Source: Nocardioides marinisabuli
GTDB taxonomy: Bacteria > Actinomycetota > Actinomycetes > Propionibacteriales > Nocardioidaceae
NCBI RefSeq assembly: GCF_013466785.1
Contig: NZ_CP059163.1
Location: forward strand, 4,030,001 to 4,094,000
Reading direction: 5' to 3'
Length of the DNA stretch: 64,000 bases
Of the stretch, positions 17,922 through 25,815 are shown piece after piece. Below the pieces are notes generated by a model that had not been told where the DNA came from, searched no databases, and saw nothing but the letters and a program-made list of their open reading frames with translations. Made by a program: the position numbers and the translations under genes. Within the stretch, counting starts at the first letter, position 1. Every line of letters begins with the position of its first letter.

Positions 17922-17976
17922 CAGCGGTGCGCTGACAACCGAACCCGTCAGCAGGACGGTTGCCGACGCACCGCCC
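17922..17976. repeat. REP-like palindromic element, copy 2
   Basis: The left arm CAGCGGTGCGCTGACAACCG (17922-17941), a 15-base loop and a right arm CGGTTGCCGACGCACCGCC (from 17957) repeat the architecture of copy 1 with a few mismatches. Outer (CAGCGGTGC/GCACCG) and inner (CAACCG/CGGTTG) blocks are shared with copy 1; the middle is variable. Confidence 0.7.
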
Positions 17977-18083
17977 TCGTGCCCGCGGCTCGCTGCCCGC
18001 TGCGGTGCACGGGAGCGCCGCCTGCCGCCGCCGGTGCGGCCCGGGAACAGGAACGGGGGGCGTGCCCGGGTGCGGACGTGCGA

Positions 18084-18112
18084 ACGGCCCCGGACCAGTG
18101 GTCCGGGGCCGT
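18084..18112. terminator. hairpin terminator of the livHMGF operon
   Basis: ACGGCCCCGGACCA (18084-18097) is complementary to 18099-18112 with a minimal loop. It lies about 30 bases beyond the livF stop in the direction of transcription. Confidence 0.75.
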
Positions 18113-18142
18113 CCGACGTACGTCGTGCGGTGCGCGAGGGCG

Positions 18143-18925
18143 CTACTCCTTGCCGACCTCCTTGGCCAACGTGCCCAGGTAGAGCTCGATGACCTTGGGG
18201 TCGTTGGCCAGCTCGCGGCCGCCGCCGGTGTAGGCGTCACGGCCCTGGTCGAGCACGTAGCCGCGGTCGCAGACCTGCAGGCAGCGGCGTGCGTTCTGCT
18301 CGACCATGACCACGCACACGCCGGTCTTGTTGATCTGGCGGGTGCGGATGAACGTCTCGTCCTGGCGCACCGGCGAGAGGCCGGCGGAGGGCTCGTCGAG
18401 CAGCAGCACCGACGGCTCCATCATCAGGGCGCGGGCCATGGCCAGGGACTGCCGCTCGCCACCCGACAGGGCGCCGGCGCTGCGGTCCTTGCGCTCGTGC
18501 AGGTTGGGGAACAGGTCCCACATCGCGTCGAGGCGCTCGCGGAGCTTCTTGGGGCGCAGGAAGATCCCCATCCGCAGGTTCTCCTGGATGGTCAGCGACG
18601 GGAAGACGTTCTCCGTCTGCGGCACGAAGCCGACGCCCATCTGCACCAGCTGGTTGGCGCGCATGTTGGTGATGTCGCGCTCGCCGAGGTGCACGGTGCC
18701 GGAGTGGATCTTCACCAGCCCGAACATCGCCTTGAGCAGGGTCGACTTGCCGGCACCGTTGGGGCCGATGATGCCGATCATCTCGCCGGGGTAGGCGGTG
18801 AGGCTGCACCCGTTGAGGATGTTGACGCCGGGCAGGTACCCGGCGACCAGGTCCTTGGCCTCGACCACGGGCCGCGAGCCGGCAGGCACGCCCGGCGGCA
18901 GCTCGGCGTTCGTCTGGGTGGTCAT
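18143..18925 (-). CDS. livF: branched-chain amino acid ABC transporter ATP-binding protein LivF
   Basis: This is a 260-residue ABC ATPase with Walker A GPNGAGKST, Q-loop VPQTENVFPSL, signature LSGGERQ, Walker B LLLDEPSAGLSP and the switch-His region VMVEQNA. This is the LivF pattern, in which the usual His is replaced by Gln-Asn in EQN. It forms a heterodimer with LivG to power import through LivH/LivM. ATG 18925 overlaps the livG stop by four bases (ATGA). It is the last gene of the operon, followed by a terminator. Confidence 0.93.
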   Translation of the reverse strand: MTTQTNAELPPGVPAGSRPVVEAKDLVAGYLPGVNILNGCSLTAYPGEMIGIIGPNGAGKSTLLKAMFGLVKIHSGTVHLGERDITNMRANQLVQMGVGFVPQTENVFPSLTIQENLRMGIFLRPKKLRERLDAMWDLFPNLHERKDRSAGALSGGERQSLAMARALMMEPSVLLLDEPSAGLSPVRQDETFIRTRQINKTGVCVVMVEQNARRCLQVCDRGYVLDQGRDAYTGGGRELANDPKVIELYLGTLAKEVGKE

Positions 18926-19929
18926 CGCTTCCCCTTGTCCGCGTCCCGTCGGGCCGCCTCTTCCTCGTCGGCCTCGTGGTGCAGCTCCTTGACGACCTCG
19001 TCGCTGAGCAGGTCGTCGTCGCCCAGGTCGGTGTCGTGGTGCGCGCCGAGGTAGGCGTCGATCACCGCGGGGTTGGCCATCACCGTGTCGGCCGGCCCCT
19101 CGGCGACGATGCGGCCCTCGGCCATCACCACGACCCAGTCGGAGATGTGCTGCACGACGTGCATGTCGTGCTCGACGAACAGCACGGTCATGCCCTCGTC
19201 GCGCAGGCTCTGGATGTGGCCGAGCAGCGACTGGGTCAGGGCCGGGTTCACGCCGGCCATCGGCTCGTCGAGCATGATCATGGTCGGGTCGGTCATCAGC
19301 GCCCGGGCCATCTCGAGGAGCTTGCGCTGACCGCCGGAGAGGCTGCCCGCGTAGTCGTCCTTCTTCTCCAGCAGCTTGAAGCGGGCCAGCAGCTCCTCGG
19401 CCTTGGCCCGCACCTCGCCCTCCTGGGAGTGCCACAGCGGCTTGAACATGGCCTTGGCCAGGCTCTCGCCGGTCTGGTCCTTGGCCCCCAGCATCATGTT
19501 GTCCATCACCGTCATCCGGCTCAGCGCCTTGGTGAGCTGGAAGGTGCGCACCATGCCCGCCTTGGCCACCTTGGGCGCCGAGGTCTTGTCGAGCTTGGCC
19601 CCGTTGAAGGACCAGTGGGCGCCCTTGCCGGCCGACGAGGGCTTGTCGAAGCCGGTGATGAGGTTGAAGAACGTCGTCTTGCCGGCGCCGTTGGGGCCGA
19701 TCAGCGCGGTGATCAGGCCGCGCTGGACCTCGAGGTGCTCGACGTCGACGGCGGTGATGCCACCGAAGTGCCGGGTGATGCGGTCGACGGTCAGGATCGG
19801 GTCGGGCTTGGCCGCGCCCGGCTCCTGGACGACGCCGCTCATCAGGGCCCGACGCTCGGCCGGGTCCGCGAGGCCTCCAGGGCCGGTGGCCGTGGCGGTC
19901 GCGTGCGGGTTGGTCGTGGGCTCAGACAT
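18922..19929 (-). CDS. livG: branched-chain amino acid ABC transporter ATP-binding protein LivG
   Basis: This is a 335-residue ABC ATPase, longer than the usual 255-290 because of a disordered N-terminal tail and an acidic/basic C-terminal tail. Walker A is GPNGAGKTT. The LivG-type MVRTFQLTKALSRMTVMDNMMLGA, signature LSGGQRK, Walker B IMLDEPMAGVNP and switch FVEHDMHVV are all intact. ATG 19929 (MSEPTTNPHAT) overlaps the livM stop by eight bases. It pairs with LivF. Confidence 0.93.
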   Translation of the reverse strand: MSEPTTNPHATATATGPGGLADPAERRALMSGVVQEPGAAKPDPILTVDRITRHFGGITAVDVEHLEVQRGLITALIGPNGAGKTTFFNLITGFDKPSSAGKGAHWSFNGAKLDKTSAPKVAKAGMVRTFQLTKALSRMTVMDNMMLGAKDQTGESLAKAMFKPLWHSQEGEVRAKAEELLARFKLLEKKDDYAGSLSGGQRKLLEMARALMTDPTMIMLDEPMAGVNPALTQSLLGHIQSLRDEGMTVLFVEHDMHVVQHISDWVVVMAEGRIVAEGPADTVMANPAVIDAYLGAHHDTDLGDDDLLSDEVVKELHHEADEEEAARRDADKGKR

Positions 19930-21118
19930 GGAAGCGCAGCTCTCTCTTGTTACCAAGGATGCCTTGTGGTCGGAAGATCACCAGCAGCACCAACGCCACA
20001 CCGACGACGACGTAGGAGAACTGCTCGGTCTGCTGGGTGCTCATGATGCTGTTGGGCACGTAGGCGCCCGACAGCTCGCGCACCAGGATGCGGGCGGAGA
20101 AGAAGATGATCGAGCCCAGGACCGGGCCGAAGATCGTCGCGGCGCCACCGAGCAGCAGTGCGGTGTAGGCGAAGAACGTCAGCTGGCGACCCATCGAGTC
20201 GGCCTGCACCGAACCGGTCAGCACGTAGACCATGCCGCCGAGCGCACCGAACATGCCGCCGATGATGAGCGCCTGCATCTTGATCGCGAACACGTTCTTG
20301 CCGAGGCTGCGCATGGCCTCCTCGTCCTCGCGGATGCCGCGCAGGAGGCGGCCCCAGGGGCTGCGCACCAGCAGGAAGACGATGAGGCACGAGACGCCGA
20401 CCAGCGACCAGGCGACGACGCGCACCCACCAGCCGTCCACGCTGGTGCGGGGCTCGGTCTGCGGGAAGGAGAAGAACAGCGCCAGGAACAGCACCACGCC
20501 GAGGGCGGCCATGATGAGCTTCGGGGTGGCGGTGGTGCCCACCTTGGGGGCCTCGCCGTCAGCCGCCTTCATCCGCTTGGCGATCACCACGATGCCGGCG
20601 ATCGCGGCCACGGCCACCAGCAGGCCCACGACCCGGAGGGCCGCGCCGCCGCCGGCGTCGCGGTAGTTCAGGGGCAGCAGGTCGAAGCTGCCGCTGCCGA
20701 AGAAGGACAGGTCCATGAAGGGACCCTGGTAGTCCTTGCCGAAGATGCCCTGCGAACCACCGGTGAAGTCCTCGAACGCGGCCAGCCGGCCGGTGTAGCG
20801 GATGATCTCCGCCGCCGAGATCGTCACGATGGCCAGGTAGTCGCCTCGTAGCTTCAACGTGGGCAGACCCAGGATCAGCGAGAACAGCACCGAGACGACC
20901 AGCCCGATCAGCACGGCGACGGCCAGCGGGATGTCGTAGGTGATCGAGATGGCCATGCCGTAGGCACCGAGCAGCATGTAGCCGGCCTGGCCGATGTTGA
21001 GCAGGCCGGTGAAGCCGAAGTGGATGTTCAGGCCGATGACGGCGATGGCGACCGCCGCGGTGTCGGGCGAGATGGCCTCGCCGACCACGGCATCGAGGAT
21101 TCCGAGGAACTCGTTCAT
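19922..21118 (-). CDS. livM: branched-chain amino acid ABC transporter permease LivM
   Basis: This is a 398-residue inner-membrane permease with about 10 helices. It carries the LivM-type segments GLNIHFGFTGLLNIGQAGYMLLGAYG and KLRGDYLAIVTISAAEIIRY, and the ATPase-contacting SPWGRLLRGIREDEEAMRSLGKN loop. A hydrophilic insertion around residues 185-210 (between helices) is longer than in enteric LivM. AAGGAG lies 8 bases before the ATG. It forms the translocation pore with LivH. Confidence 0.93.
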   Translation of the reverse strand: MNEFLGILDAVVGEAISPDTAAVAIAVIGLNIHFGFTGLLNIGQAGYMLLGAYGMAISITYDIPLAVAVLIGLVVSVLFSLILGLPTLKLRGDYLAIVTISAAEIIRYTGRLAAFEDFTGGSQGIFGKDYQGPFMDLSFFGSGSFDLLPLNYRDAGGGAALRVVGLLVAVAAIAGIVVIAKRMKAADGEAPKVGTTATPKLIMAALGVVLFLALFFSFPQTEPRTSVDGWWVRVVAWSLVGVSCLIVFLLVRSPWGRLLRGIREDEEAMRSLGKNVFAIKMQALIIGGMFGALGGMVYVLTGSVQADSMGRQLTFFAYTALLLGGAATIFGPVLGSIIFFSARILVRELSGAYVPNSIMSTQQTEQFSYVVVGVALVLLVIFRPQGILGNKRELRFHV

Positions 21119-21132
21119 CTGCAGGCTCCTTC

Positions 21133-22497
21133 TCAGCCGACTCGGACGGCGCGTCCGAGCAGGCCCTGGGGCCTGACCATCAGCAGCAGGATGAGGATGA
21201 CCAGCGCCACCGCGTACTTGAGGTCACCGGGCGCGCCCAGCGGCCCGGCGAGCTCCACGACGAGACCGATGATGATGGCGCCGACGAAGGCGCCGAAGGC
21301 GGTGCCGAGACCGCCCAGCGTCACCGCGGCGAAGAGCAGCAGCAGGATCTGCATGCCGGTGTCCCAGCGGATGCCGTTGCTGACCACGAGCGCGTAGAAG
21401 ACGCCGCCGAGGCCGGCGAGGCCGGTGGCGGCGATCCACACGAGGCGGATGATCCGGTCGACGTCGATGCCGGAGGCCGCGGCGAGCGCGGGGTTGTCGG
21501 AGACCGCGCGGGTGGCCTGGCCGATGCGGGTGCGCAGCAGCACGAAGCCGACGATCGCGATCGCGACGAGCGAGACGCCCATGGCCACGAAGGACATGTC
21601 GGTCATCCGCACCGGGCCGATCTCGACCACGTCGAAGGTGCGCACCACGACCTTCTGCTGCGAGGCGCCGACGAAGAACTGGAAGGCGTACTGGGCCGCG
21701 AGCGCCAGACCGATCGTCACGATCATCATCTGGGTCAGGCCGAGCCCGCGCCGTCGTAGTGGTTGCCACATCAGGCGGTCCTGCACGTAGCCGGTGCTGC
21801 CGCAGATGAGCGTGGTCAGCAGGATGCCCAGCCACAGGTTCAGGCCGGCGACGTTGACCAGGCCGTAGGCCACCATGCCGCCCAGCGTCACCTGCTCGGC
21901 GTGCGAGAAGCTGGACAGGCCGGTCGTCCCGTAGATCAGCGACAGACCGACCGAGGCCAGGGCGAGCAGCAGCCCCAGGCGCAGGCCCTGGGCGATGCTC
22001 TGCACGATCTGGTCGCCGAAGCCGGCGCCGTCGGCGTCGTAGTCGACCGAGCGGACCTCGAGGTCGGGAGCGGTGGTGCGACCCAGCTTCACCGGGACGC
22101 GGATGCTGCCGTCGTCCTCCTGGAAGCGCGGGGCCGGCGGGATGATCTCGACGTCGTCGGGCAGCGACTCGGGGTCGACGAAGAGGAAGTAGTCGCCCGC
22201 CTCGGTGACCTGGAAGCTGTACTTGCCGTCGGCGGCGGTCGTGATCGAGTCGACCTCCGTGCCGGCCTCGTCGCGCAGCACCACCTCGGCGCCCTCGACG
22301 GGGTTGGTGCGGTTGCCGACCGTGCCGCTGACGCAGGCGCTCTGGCCGGGCTGGGCCAGGCACAGGGTCGCCACGCCGGCGTGGGCCGACGAGGCACCCA
22401 GGCCCAGCACGAGCAGGGGGGCCAGCAGCATGCCCAGAAGGGCACCGACCACGGACGTTCGTCGTCGTAGGCCAGGTGGCCTGGGGCAAGCCTTCAC
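21133..22497 (-). CDS. livH: LivH permease with an N-terminal signal peptide and carboxypeptidase-regulatory-like domain
   Basis: This is a 454-residue protein in which an ordinary LivH permease (about residue 163 to the end; FGDQIVQSIAQGLRLGLLLALASVGLSLIYG, GLSSFSHAEQVTLGGM, LRTRIGQATRAVSDNPALA) is preceded by extra sequence. The extra part is a signal peptide (residues 1-40, cut after AHA), two Cys, and a beta-sandwich of the carboxypeptidase regulatory/Cna-B-like type (about 55-150; AEVVLRDEAGTEVDSITTAADGKYSF). That domain would lie outside the membrane, next to the binding lipoprotein. GTG 22497 is supported by AGAGGAG 7 bases upstream. It is the first gene of livHMGF. Confidence 0.9.
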   Translation of the reverse strand: MKACPRPPGLRRRTSVVGALLGMLLAPLLVLGLGASSAHAGVATLCLAQPGQSACVSGTVGNRTNPVEGAEVVLRDEAGTEVDSITTAADGKYSFQVTEAGDYFLFVDPESLPDDVEIIPPAPRFQEDDGSIRVPVKLGRTTAPDLEVRSVDYDADGAGFGDQIVQSIAQGLRLGLLLALASVGLSLIYGTTGLSSFSHAEQVTLGGMVAYGLVNVAGLNLWLGILLTTLICGSTGYVQDRLMWQPLRRRGLGLTQMMIVTIGLALAAQYAFQFFVGASQQKVVVRTFDVVEIGPVRMTDMSFVAMGVSLVAIAIVGFVLLRTRIGQATRAVSDNPALAAASGIDVDRIIRLVWIAATGLAGLGGVFYALVVSNGIRWDTGMQILLLLFAAVTLGGLGTAFGAFVGAIIIGLVVELAGPLGAPGDLKYAVALVILILLLMVRPQGLLGRAVRVG

Positions 22498-22538
22498 GTG
22501 CGGTCTCCTCTCGCGCGCCCGGCTGGGCGCCGCCCGGC

Positions 22539-22568
22539 AGTCTAGGGGCACAGTGAGATCCACCTCAC
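22539..22568 (-). promoter_or_regulatory. liv operon -10 box with an overlapping inverted repeat
   Basis: On the reverse strand a TAGACT -10 (22544-22539) lies about 40 bases before livH. The perfect inverted repeat GTGAG-N6-CTCAC (22553-22568) covers the place of the -35 element, as an operator would. No regulator gene adjoins it except the ANTAR protein. Confidence 0.4.
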
Positions 22569-22644
22569 CACAACGCGCGCAACTTCTGGGCGATGCGCGG
22601 TGGGATTTACCGCGTCGTGACCGAGCCGAGACCAAGCGCCGTCC

Positions 22645-23274
22645 TCACTCGGGCTGCTGGTCCTCCTGCGGCACGACCCCGTGCTCGACCACGCCGTCGG
22701 CGACCTGGCGCATCGATAGGCGCAGGTCCATCGCCGTCTTCTGGATCCACCGGAAGGCCTCGGGCTCGGAGACGCCGAGCTCGCGCTGGAGCACTCCCTT
22801 GGCACGGTCGACGCTCTTGCGGGTCTCGAGCCGGTCGGTCAGCCCCGCGACCTCGGTCTCGAGCGCCTGGACCTCCGCGAAGCGGCTCAGCGCCATCTCG
22901 ATGGCCGGCACCAGGTCGGTGTGGCTGAACGGCTTGACCAGGTAGGCCATCGCGCCCGCGTCGCGCGCCCGCTCGACGAGCTCGCGCTGCGAGAACGCGG
23001 TCAGCACGATCACCGGCGCGATCCGCTGGCGCGCGATCGCCTCGGCGGCCGCGATGCCGTCGAGGACCGGCATCTTGACGTCGAGGATCACCAGGTCGGG
23101 GCGGTGCTCCTCGGCGAGCCGGATCGCGGTCTCACCGTCGCCGGCCTGCCCGACGACGTCGAAGCCCTCCTCGGCCAGCATCTCGGCCAGGTCCATGCGG
23201 ATCAGGACCTCGTCCTCGGCGATGACGACGGTGCGGGAGGTCTCGGTGGGTTCGGGCGATGCGGTGCTGCTCAC
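22645..23274 (-). CDS. pdtaR: PdtaR-type ANTAR-domain response regulator
   Basis: This is a 209-residue response regulator. The receiver domain (residues about 16-130) has the phosphoacceptor in LVILDVKMPVLDG, conserved Thr in VIVLTAFS and Lys in AYLVKPFS. An ANTAR RNA-binding domain follows (about 145-200; ETRKSVDRAKGVLQRELGVSEPEAFRWIQKTAMDLRLSMRQVAD). Proteins of this layout (Mycobacterium PdtaR, Rv1626) act as transcription antiterminators on dual-hairpin RNAs when phosphorylated by PdtaS. The kinase is not in the window. GTG 23274 lies 6 bases after TAGCCT, i.e. a leaderless start. Confidence 0.92.
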   Translation of the reverse strand: MSSTASPEPTETSRTVVIAEDEVLIRMDLAEMLAEEGFDVVGQAGDGETAIRLAEEHRPDLVILDVKMPVLDGIAAAEAIARQRIAPVIVLTAFSQRELVERARDAGAMAYLVKPFSHTDLVPAIEMALSRFAEVQALETEVAGLTDRLETRKSVDRAKGVLQRELGVSEPEAFRWIQKTAMDLRLSMRQVADGVVEHGVVPQEDQQPE

Positions 23275-23280
23275 CCGAGC

Positions 23281-23286
23281 AGGCTA
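23281..23286 (-). promoter_or_regulatory. -10 box TAGCCT for pdtaR, leaderless
   Basis: Reverse-strand TAGCCT is separated by six bases from the GTG at 23274 and there is no Shine-Dalgarno sequence. Confidence 0.6.
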
Positions 23287-23377
23287 TCCGCGCCGGCCGG
23301 TCCGCGCTCCTCAAGGGTGCGGGCGGCACCGCTGTGCGCGGGCGGGGCGGGTTCTAGTAGCGTCACGACGGCGACGC

Positions 23378-23450
23378 GCCCCGGTAGTCCAAGGGCAGAG
23401 ACACGGTGCTCAAACCACCGCCAGTGTGGGTTCGAATCCCACCCGGGGCA
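23378..23450 (+). tRNA. tRNA with anticodon CAA (nominally Leu), short variable loop
   Basis: A complete cloverleaf can be drawn. The acceptor stem is GCCCCGG/CCGGGGC (23378-23384 with 23443-23449). A 3-bp D stem GTC/GAC follows, then an anticodon stem CGGTG/CACCG with loop CTCAAAC, giving anticodon CAA at 23411-23413. The variable loop is 5 bases (CCAGT), and the T arm GTGGG-TTCGAAT-CCCAC is canonical. The discriminator base is A, and CCA is not encoded. CAA would read UUG (Leu), yet bacterial leucine tRNAs are class II with a long variable arm, which this lacks. Charging identity is therefore uncertain. A TAGTAG-type box lies about 20 bases upstream. Confidence 0.85.
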
Positions 23451-23502
23451 CGCGACCGCCTCCGTCCGGCCGGGTGTCGGTGCCGGGGCCGATGCTGGGG
23501 GC

Positions 23503-24243
23503 GTGCACCCCGCCACCGTCCGCCAGGCAGCCGAGACGCTGCTCGCGAGAGGCCTGGGCCCCTCGGAGGTGGCCCGGCTGCTGGGGGTGCCCCGCACGAC
23601 CGTGCGCGACTGGTCCCGACCGCGCACGCACGCACCCCGCGGCGAGTGCCCCCGGTGCACCTCGGCTCCCCTGGCATCCACGTACGCCGCGCTGCTGGGG
23701 TTCTACCTCGGGGACGGCCACGTCTCGAGGGCTGCGCGGTACCACGCCCTGCGCATCTCCTGCGACGCCGGCTACCCCGGCATCGTCGACGACGTCGCGG
23801 GCCTGCTCGTCGACGTGCGACCCGGCGCCCGGGTGTTCCGCGTGGCCGCACCCGGCGTGGTCGTGGTGCAGGCCCACTGGCAGCACTGGCCCTGCCTCCT
23901 CCCCCAGCACGGACCGGGACGCAAGCACGAGCGTCCGATCCGGCTGCAGCGCTGGCAGGAGGAGGCGGTGCGCCGCGACCCCGGCGGCTTCCTCCGGGGC
24001 CTCCTGCACTCCGACGGCTGCCGGGTCCACAACTGGACCCGCAAGCAGGTCCGGGGGGAAACGAGGCGCTACGACTACCCGCGCTGGCAGTTCAGCAACC
24101 GGTCCGAGGACATCCTGGCGCTGTGCTGCTGGGCGCTCGACCTGGTCGGGGTGGCGTGGCGGCGCTCGAGCCCGACCGTCGTCAGCGTCTCGACCCGTGC
24201 CGGGGTGGCCCGGGTGGACGCCCTGGTGGGACCCAAGACCTGA
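23503..24243 (+). CDS. helix-turn-helix / LAGLIDADG homing-endonuclease-like protein
   Basis: This is a 246-residue protein. Residues about 5-38 form a helix-turn-helix (LGPSEVARLLGVPRTTVRDW), then CPRC, and then two LAGLIDADG-like motifs. Motif 1 is LLGFYLGDGHVS (about 64-75) and motif 2 is FLRGLLHSDGCR (about 163-174), each keeping an acidic residue in the expected metal-binding position. From memory, actinobacteria carry many free-standing proteins of this type with a conserved WPCLxPQHGPGRKHER segment (129-144 here). I infer DNA binding and possibly cleavage or regulation, but nuclease activity is not established. It starts 52 bases after the CAA tRNA, at GTG 23503. Base composition resembles its neighbours. 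Confidence 0.75.
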   Translation: MHPATVRQAAETLLARGLGPSEVARLLGVPRTTVRDWSRPRTHAPRGECPRCTSAPLASTYAALLGFYLGDGHVSRAARYHALRISCDAGYPGIVDDVAGLLVDVRPGARVFRVAAPGVVVVQAHWQHWPCLLPQHGPGRKHERPIRLQRWQEEAVRRDPGGFLRGLLHSDGCRVHNWTRKQVRGETRRYDYPRWQFSNRSEDILALCCWALDLVGVAWRRSSPTVVSVSTRAGVARVDALVGPKT

Positions 24244-24267
24244 GCCGACCGGTCAGGTCGGGGCTCA
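24241..24267. terminator. hairpin spanning two convergent stop codons
   Basis: TGAGCCGACC (24241-24250) pairs with GGTCGGGGCTCA (24256-24267) with a two-base bulge. It contains the stop codons of both the LAGLIDADG-like gene and pyk. Confidence 0.5.
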
Positions 24268-25722
24268 GCGCCGCTGGTAGGCCGGTGCGACCTCGTTGAT
24301 CGCGTCGCCCATCTGGTGGATGCGCAGCGCGTTGGTCGAGCCCGGGATGCCCGGGGGCGCACCGGCGATGATGACGACCAGGTCGCCCTCCTGCACGCGC
24401 CCGATCTTGAGCAGCTGCTCGTCGACCTGGCGGACCATCTCGTCGGTGTGCTCGACCTGCTGGGTGCGGAAGGTCTCGACGCCCCAGGTCAGCGAGAGCT
24501 GCGAGCGCACGATGTTCTCGGGCGTGAAGGCCAGCAGCGGCACCCGGCCGCGCAGCCGCGCCATCCGGCGCGCGGTGTCGCCGCTGGTGGTGAAGGCGAC
24601 GACGTACTTCGCGCCGACCCGCTCGGCGACCTCGGCGGCCGCCTTGGCGATGACGCCGGAGCGGGTGTGGGGGTCCCAGTCGATGGTGGCGACGCCCGAG
24701 CCGTTGCTGGCCAGGGCGTGGGTCTCGGTCGAGGTGATGATGCGCGCCATCGTCTCGACGGCCGTGACGGCGTGGTCACCGACGCTGGTCTCGCCCGAGA
24801 GCATCACCGCGTCGGCCCCGTCGAGGACGGCGTTGGCGACGTCGGAGGCCTCGGCACGGGTCGGCGAGGGCGAGCTGATCATCGACTCCAGCATCTGGGT
24901 GGCCACGATGACCGGCTTCGCGTTGAGGCGGGCCTGCTCGATGATCCGCTTCTGCAGGAACGGCACGTGCTCGAGCGGGCACTCCACGCCCAGGTCGCCG
25001 CGGGCGACCATGAAGCCGTCGAAGGCGGCGATGATCTCGTCGAGGTTGTCCATCGCCTGGGGCTTCTCGATCTTGGCGATGACCGGCACCAGGACGCCCT
25101 CCTCGCGCATGATCGCGCGCACGTCCTCGGCGTCGGCGGCGTTGCGCACGAAGGACAGCGCCACGAAGTCGACGCTGAGGTGCAGCGCGAAGCGGAGGTC
25201 CTCGATGTCCTTCTCCGACAGCGCCGGCACGGACACGGCGACACCGGGCAGGTTGATGCCCTTGTTGTTGCTGACCTTCCCGCCCACGACGACCTCGCAG
25301 CGCACGTCGGTCTCACCGACCTCGAGCACGCGCAGGCGGATCCGCCCGTCGTCGATCAGCAGCGGGTCGCCCTCGGCGACGTCACCGGGCAGGCCCTTGT
25401 ACGTCGTGCCGCAGATCGTGTCGTCACCAGGGACGTCGCGGGTGGTGATCGTCCACTCCGCGCCGGCCTCCAGGTGCGCCGAGCCCTCGGCGAAGGTCTC
25501 GAGACGGATCTTGGGGCCCTGGAGGTCGGCGACGATGCCGACCCCGTGGCCGAGCTCGTCGGCGGCCTCGCGCACCAGCCGGTAGGTCGCGGCGTGGTCG
25601 GCGTGGCTGCCGTGGCTCATGTTCAACCGGGCGACGTCCATGCCGGCGCCGACGAGGGCACGGATGCTCTCGCGCGAGGAGGTCACGGGGCCGAGGGTGC
25701 AGACGATCTTGGCTCTACGCAC
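24265..25722 (-). CDS. pyk: pyruvate kinase
   Basis: This is a 485-residue glycolytic enzyme making pyruvate and ATP from phosphoenolpyruvate and ADP. The N-terminus RRAKIVCTLGPVTSS, the active-site ISKIE-equivalent VPVIAKIEKPQAM, MVARGDLGVECP, and KPVIVATQMLESMI are all present. The C-terminal regulatory domain includes SGDTARRMARLRGRVPLLAFTP. The ORF extends to a GTG at 25731, but GTG 25722 gives the family's normal N-terminus. It also lies 7 bases after a TAGGGT -10, so it is taken as a leaderless start. Confidence 0.97.
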   Translation of the reverse strand: MRRAKIVCTLGPVTSSRESIRALVGAGMDVARLNMSHGSHADHAATYRLVREAADELGHGVGIVADLQGPKIRLETFAEGSAHLEAGAEWTITTRDVPGDDTICGTTYKGLPGDVAEGDPLLIDDGRIRLRVLEVGETDVRCEVVVGGKVSNNKGINLPGVAVSVPALSEKDIEDLRFALHLSVDFVALSFVRNAADAEDVRAIMREEGVLVPVIAKIEKPQAMDNLDEIIAAFDGFMVARGDLGVECPLEHVPFLQKRIIEQARLNAKPVIVATQMLESMISSPSPTRAEASDVANAVLDGADAVMLSGETSVGDHAVTAVETMARIITSTETHALASNGSGVATIDWDPHTRSGVIAKAAAEVAERVGAKYVVAFTTSGDTARRMARLRGRVPLLAFTPENIVRSQLSLTWGVETFRTQQVEHTDEMVRQVDEQLLKIGRVQEGDLVVIIAGAPPGIPGSTNALRIHQMGDAINEVAPAYQRR

Positions 25723-25729
25723 GTCCCTC

Positions 25730-25758
25730 ACCCTACCGGGCTGTTGGATCGTTCCAAC
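25730..25758 (-). promoter_or_regulatory. pyk promoter with inverted repeat over the -35 element
   Basis: Reverse strand: TTGGAA, 16 bases, TAGGGT (25735-25730), 7 bases, then GTG. The inverted repeat GTTGGA-TCGT-TCCAAC at 25743-25758 covers the -35 box and could be a repressor site. Confidence 0.5.
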
Positions 25759-25775
25759 ACCGGTGTCGCGGGTGT

Positions 25776-25809
25776 GTCCCGCCGGGCCGCCGCAGCGGCC
25801 CGACGGGAC
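25776..25809 (-). terminator. hairpin terminator after gltD
   Basis: Fifteen-base arms (25776-25790 and 25795-25809) pair with one mismatch around CGCA. The hairpin lies just beyond the gltD stop. Confidence 0.75.
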
Positions 25810-25815
25810 CCGCGC

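Noticed and set aside
22921..23502. Upstream extension of the LAGLIDADG-like frame through the tRNA and pdtaR
   Set aside because: It would translate across the tRNA and antisense to pdtaR; GTG 23503 is the first sensible start.
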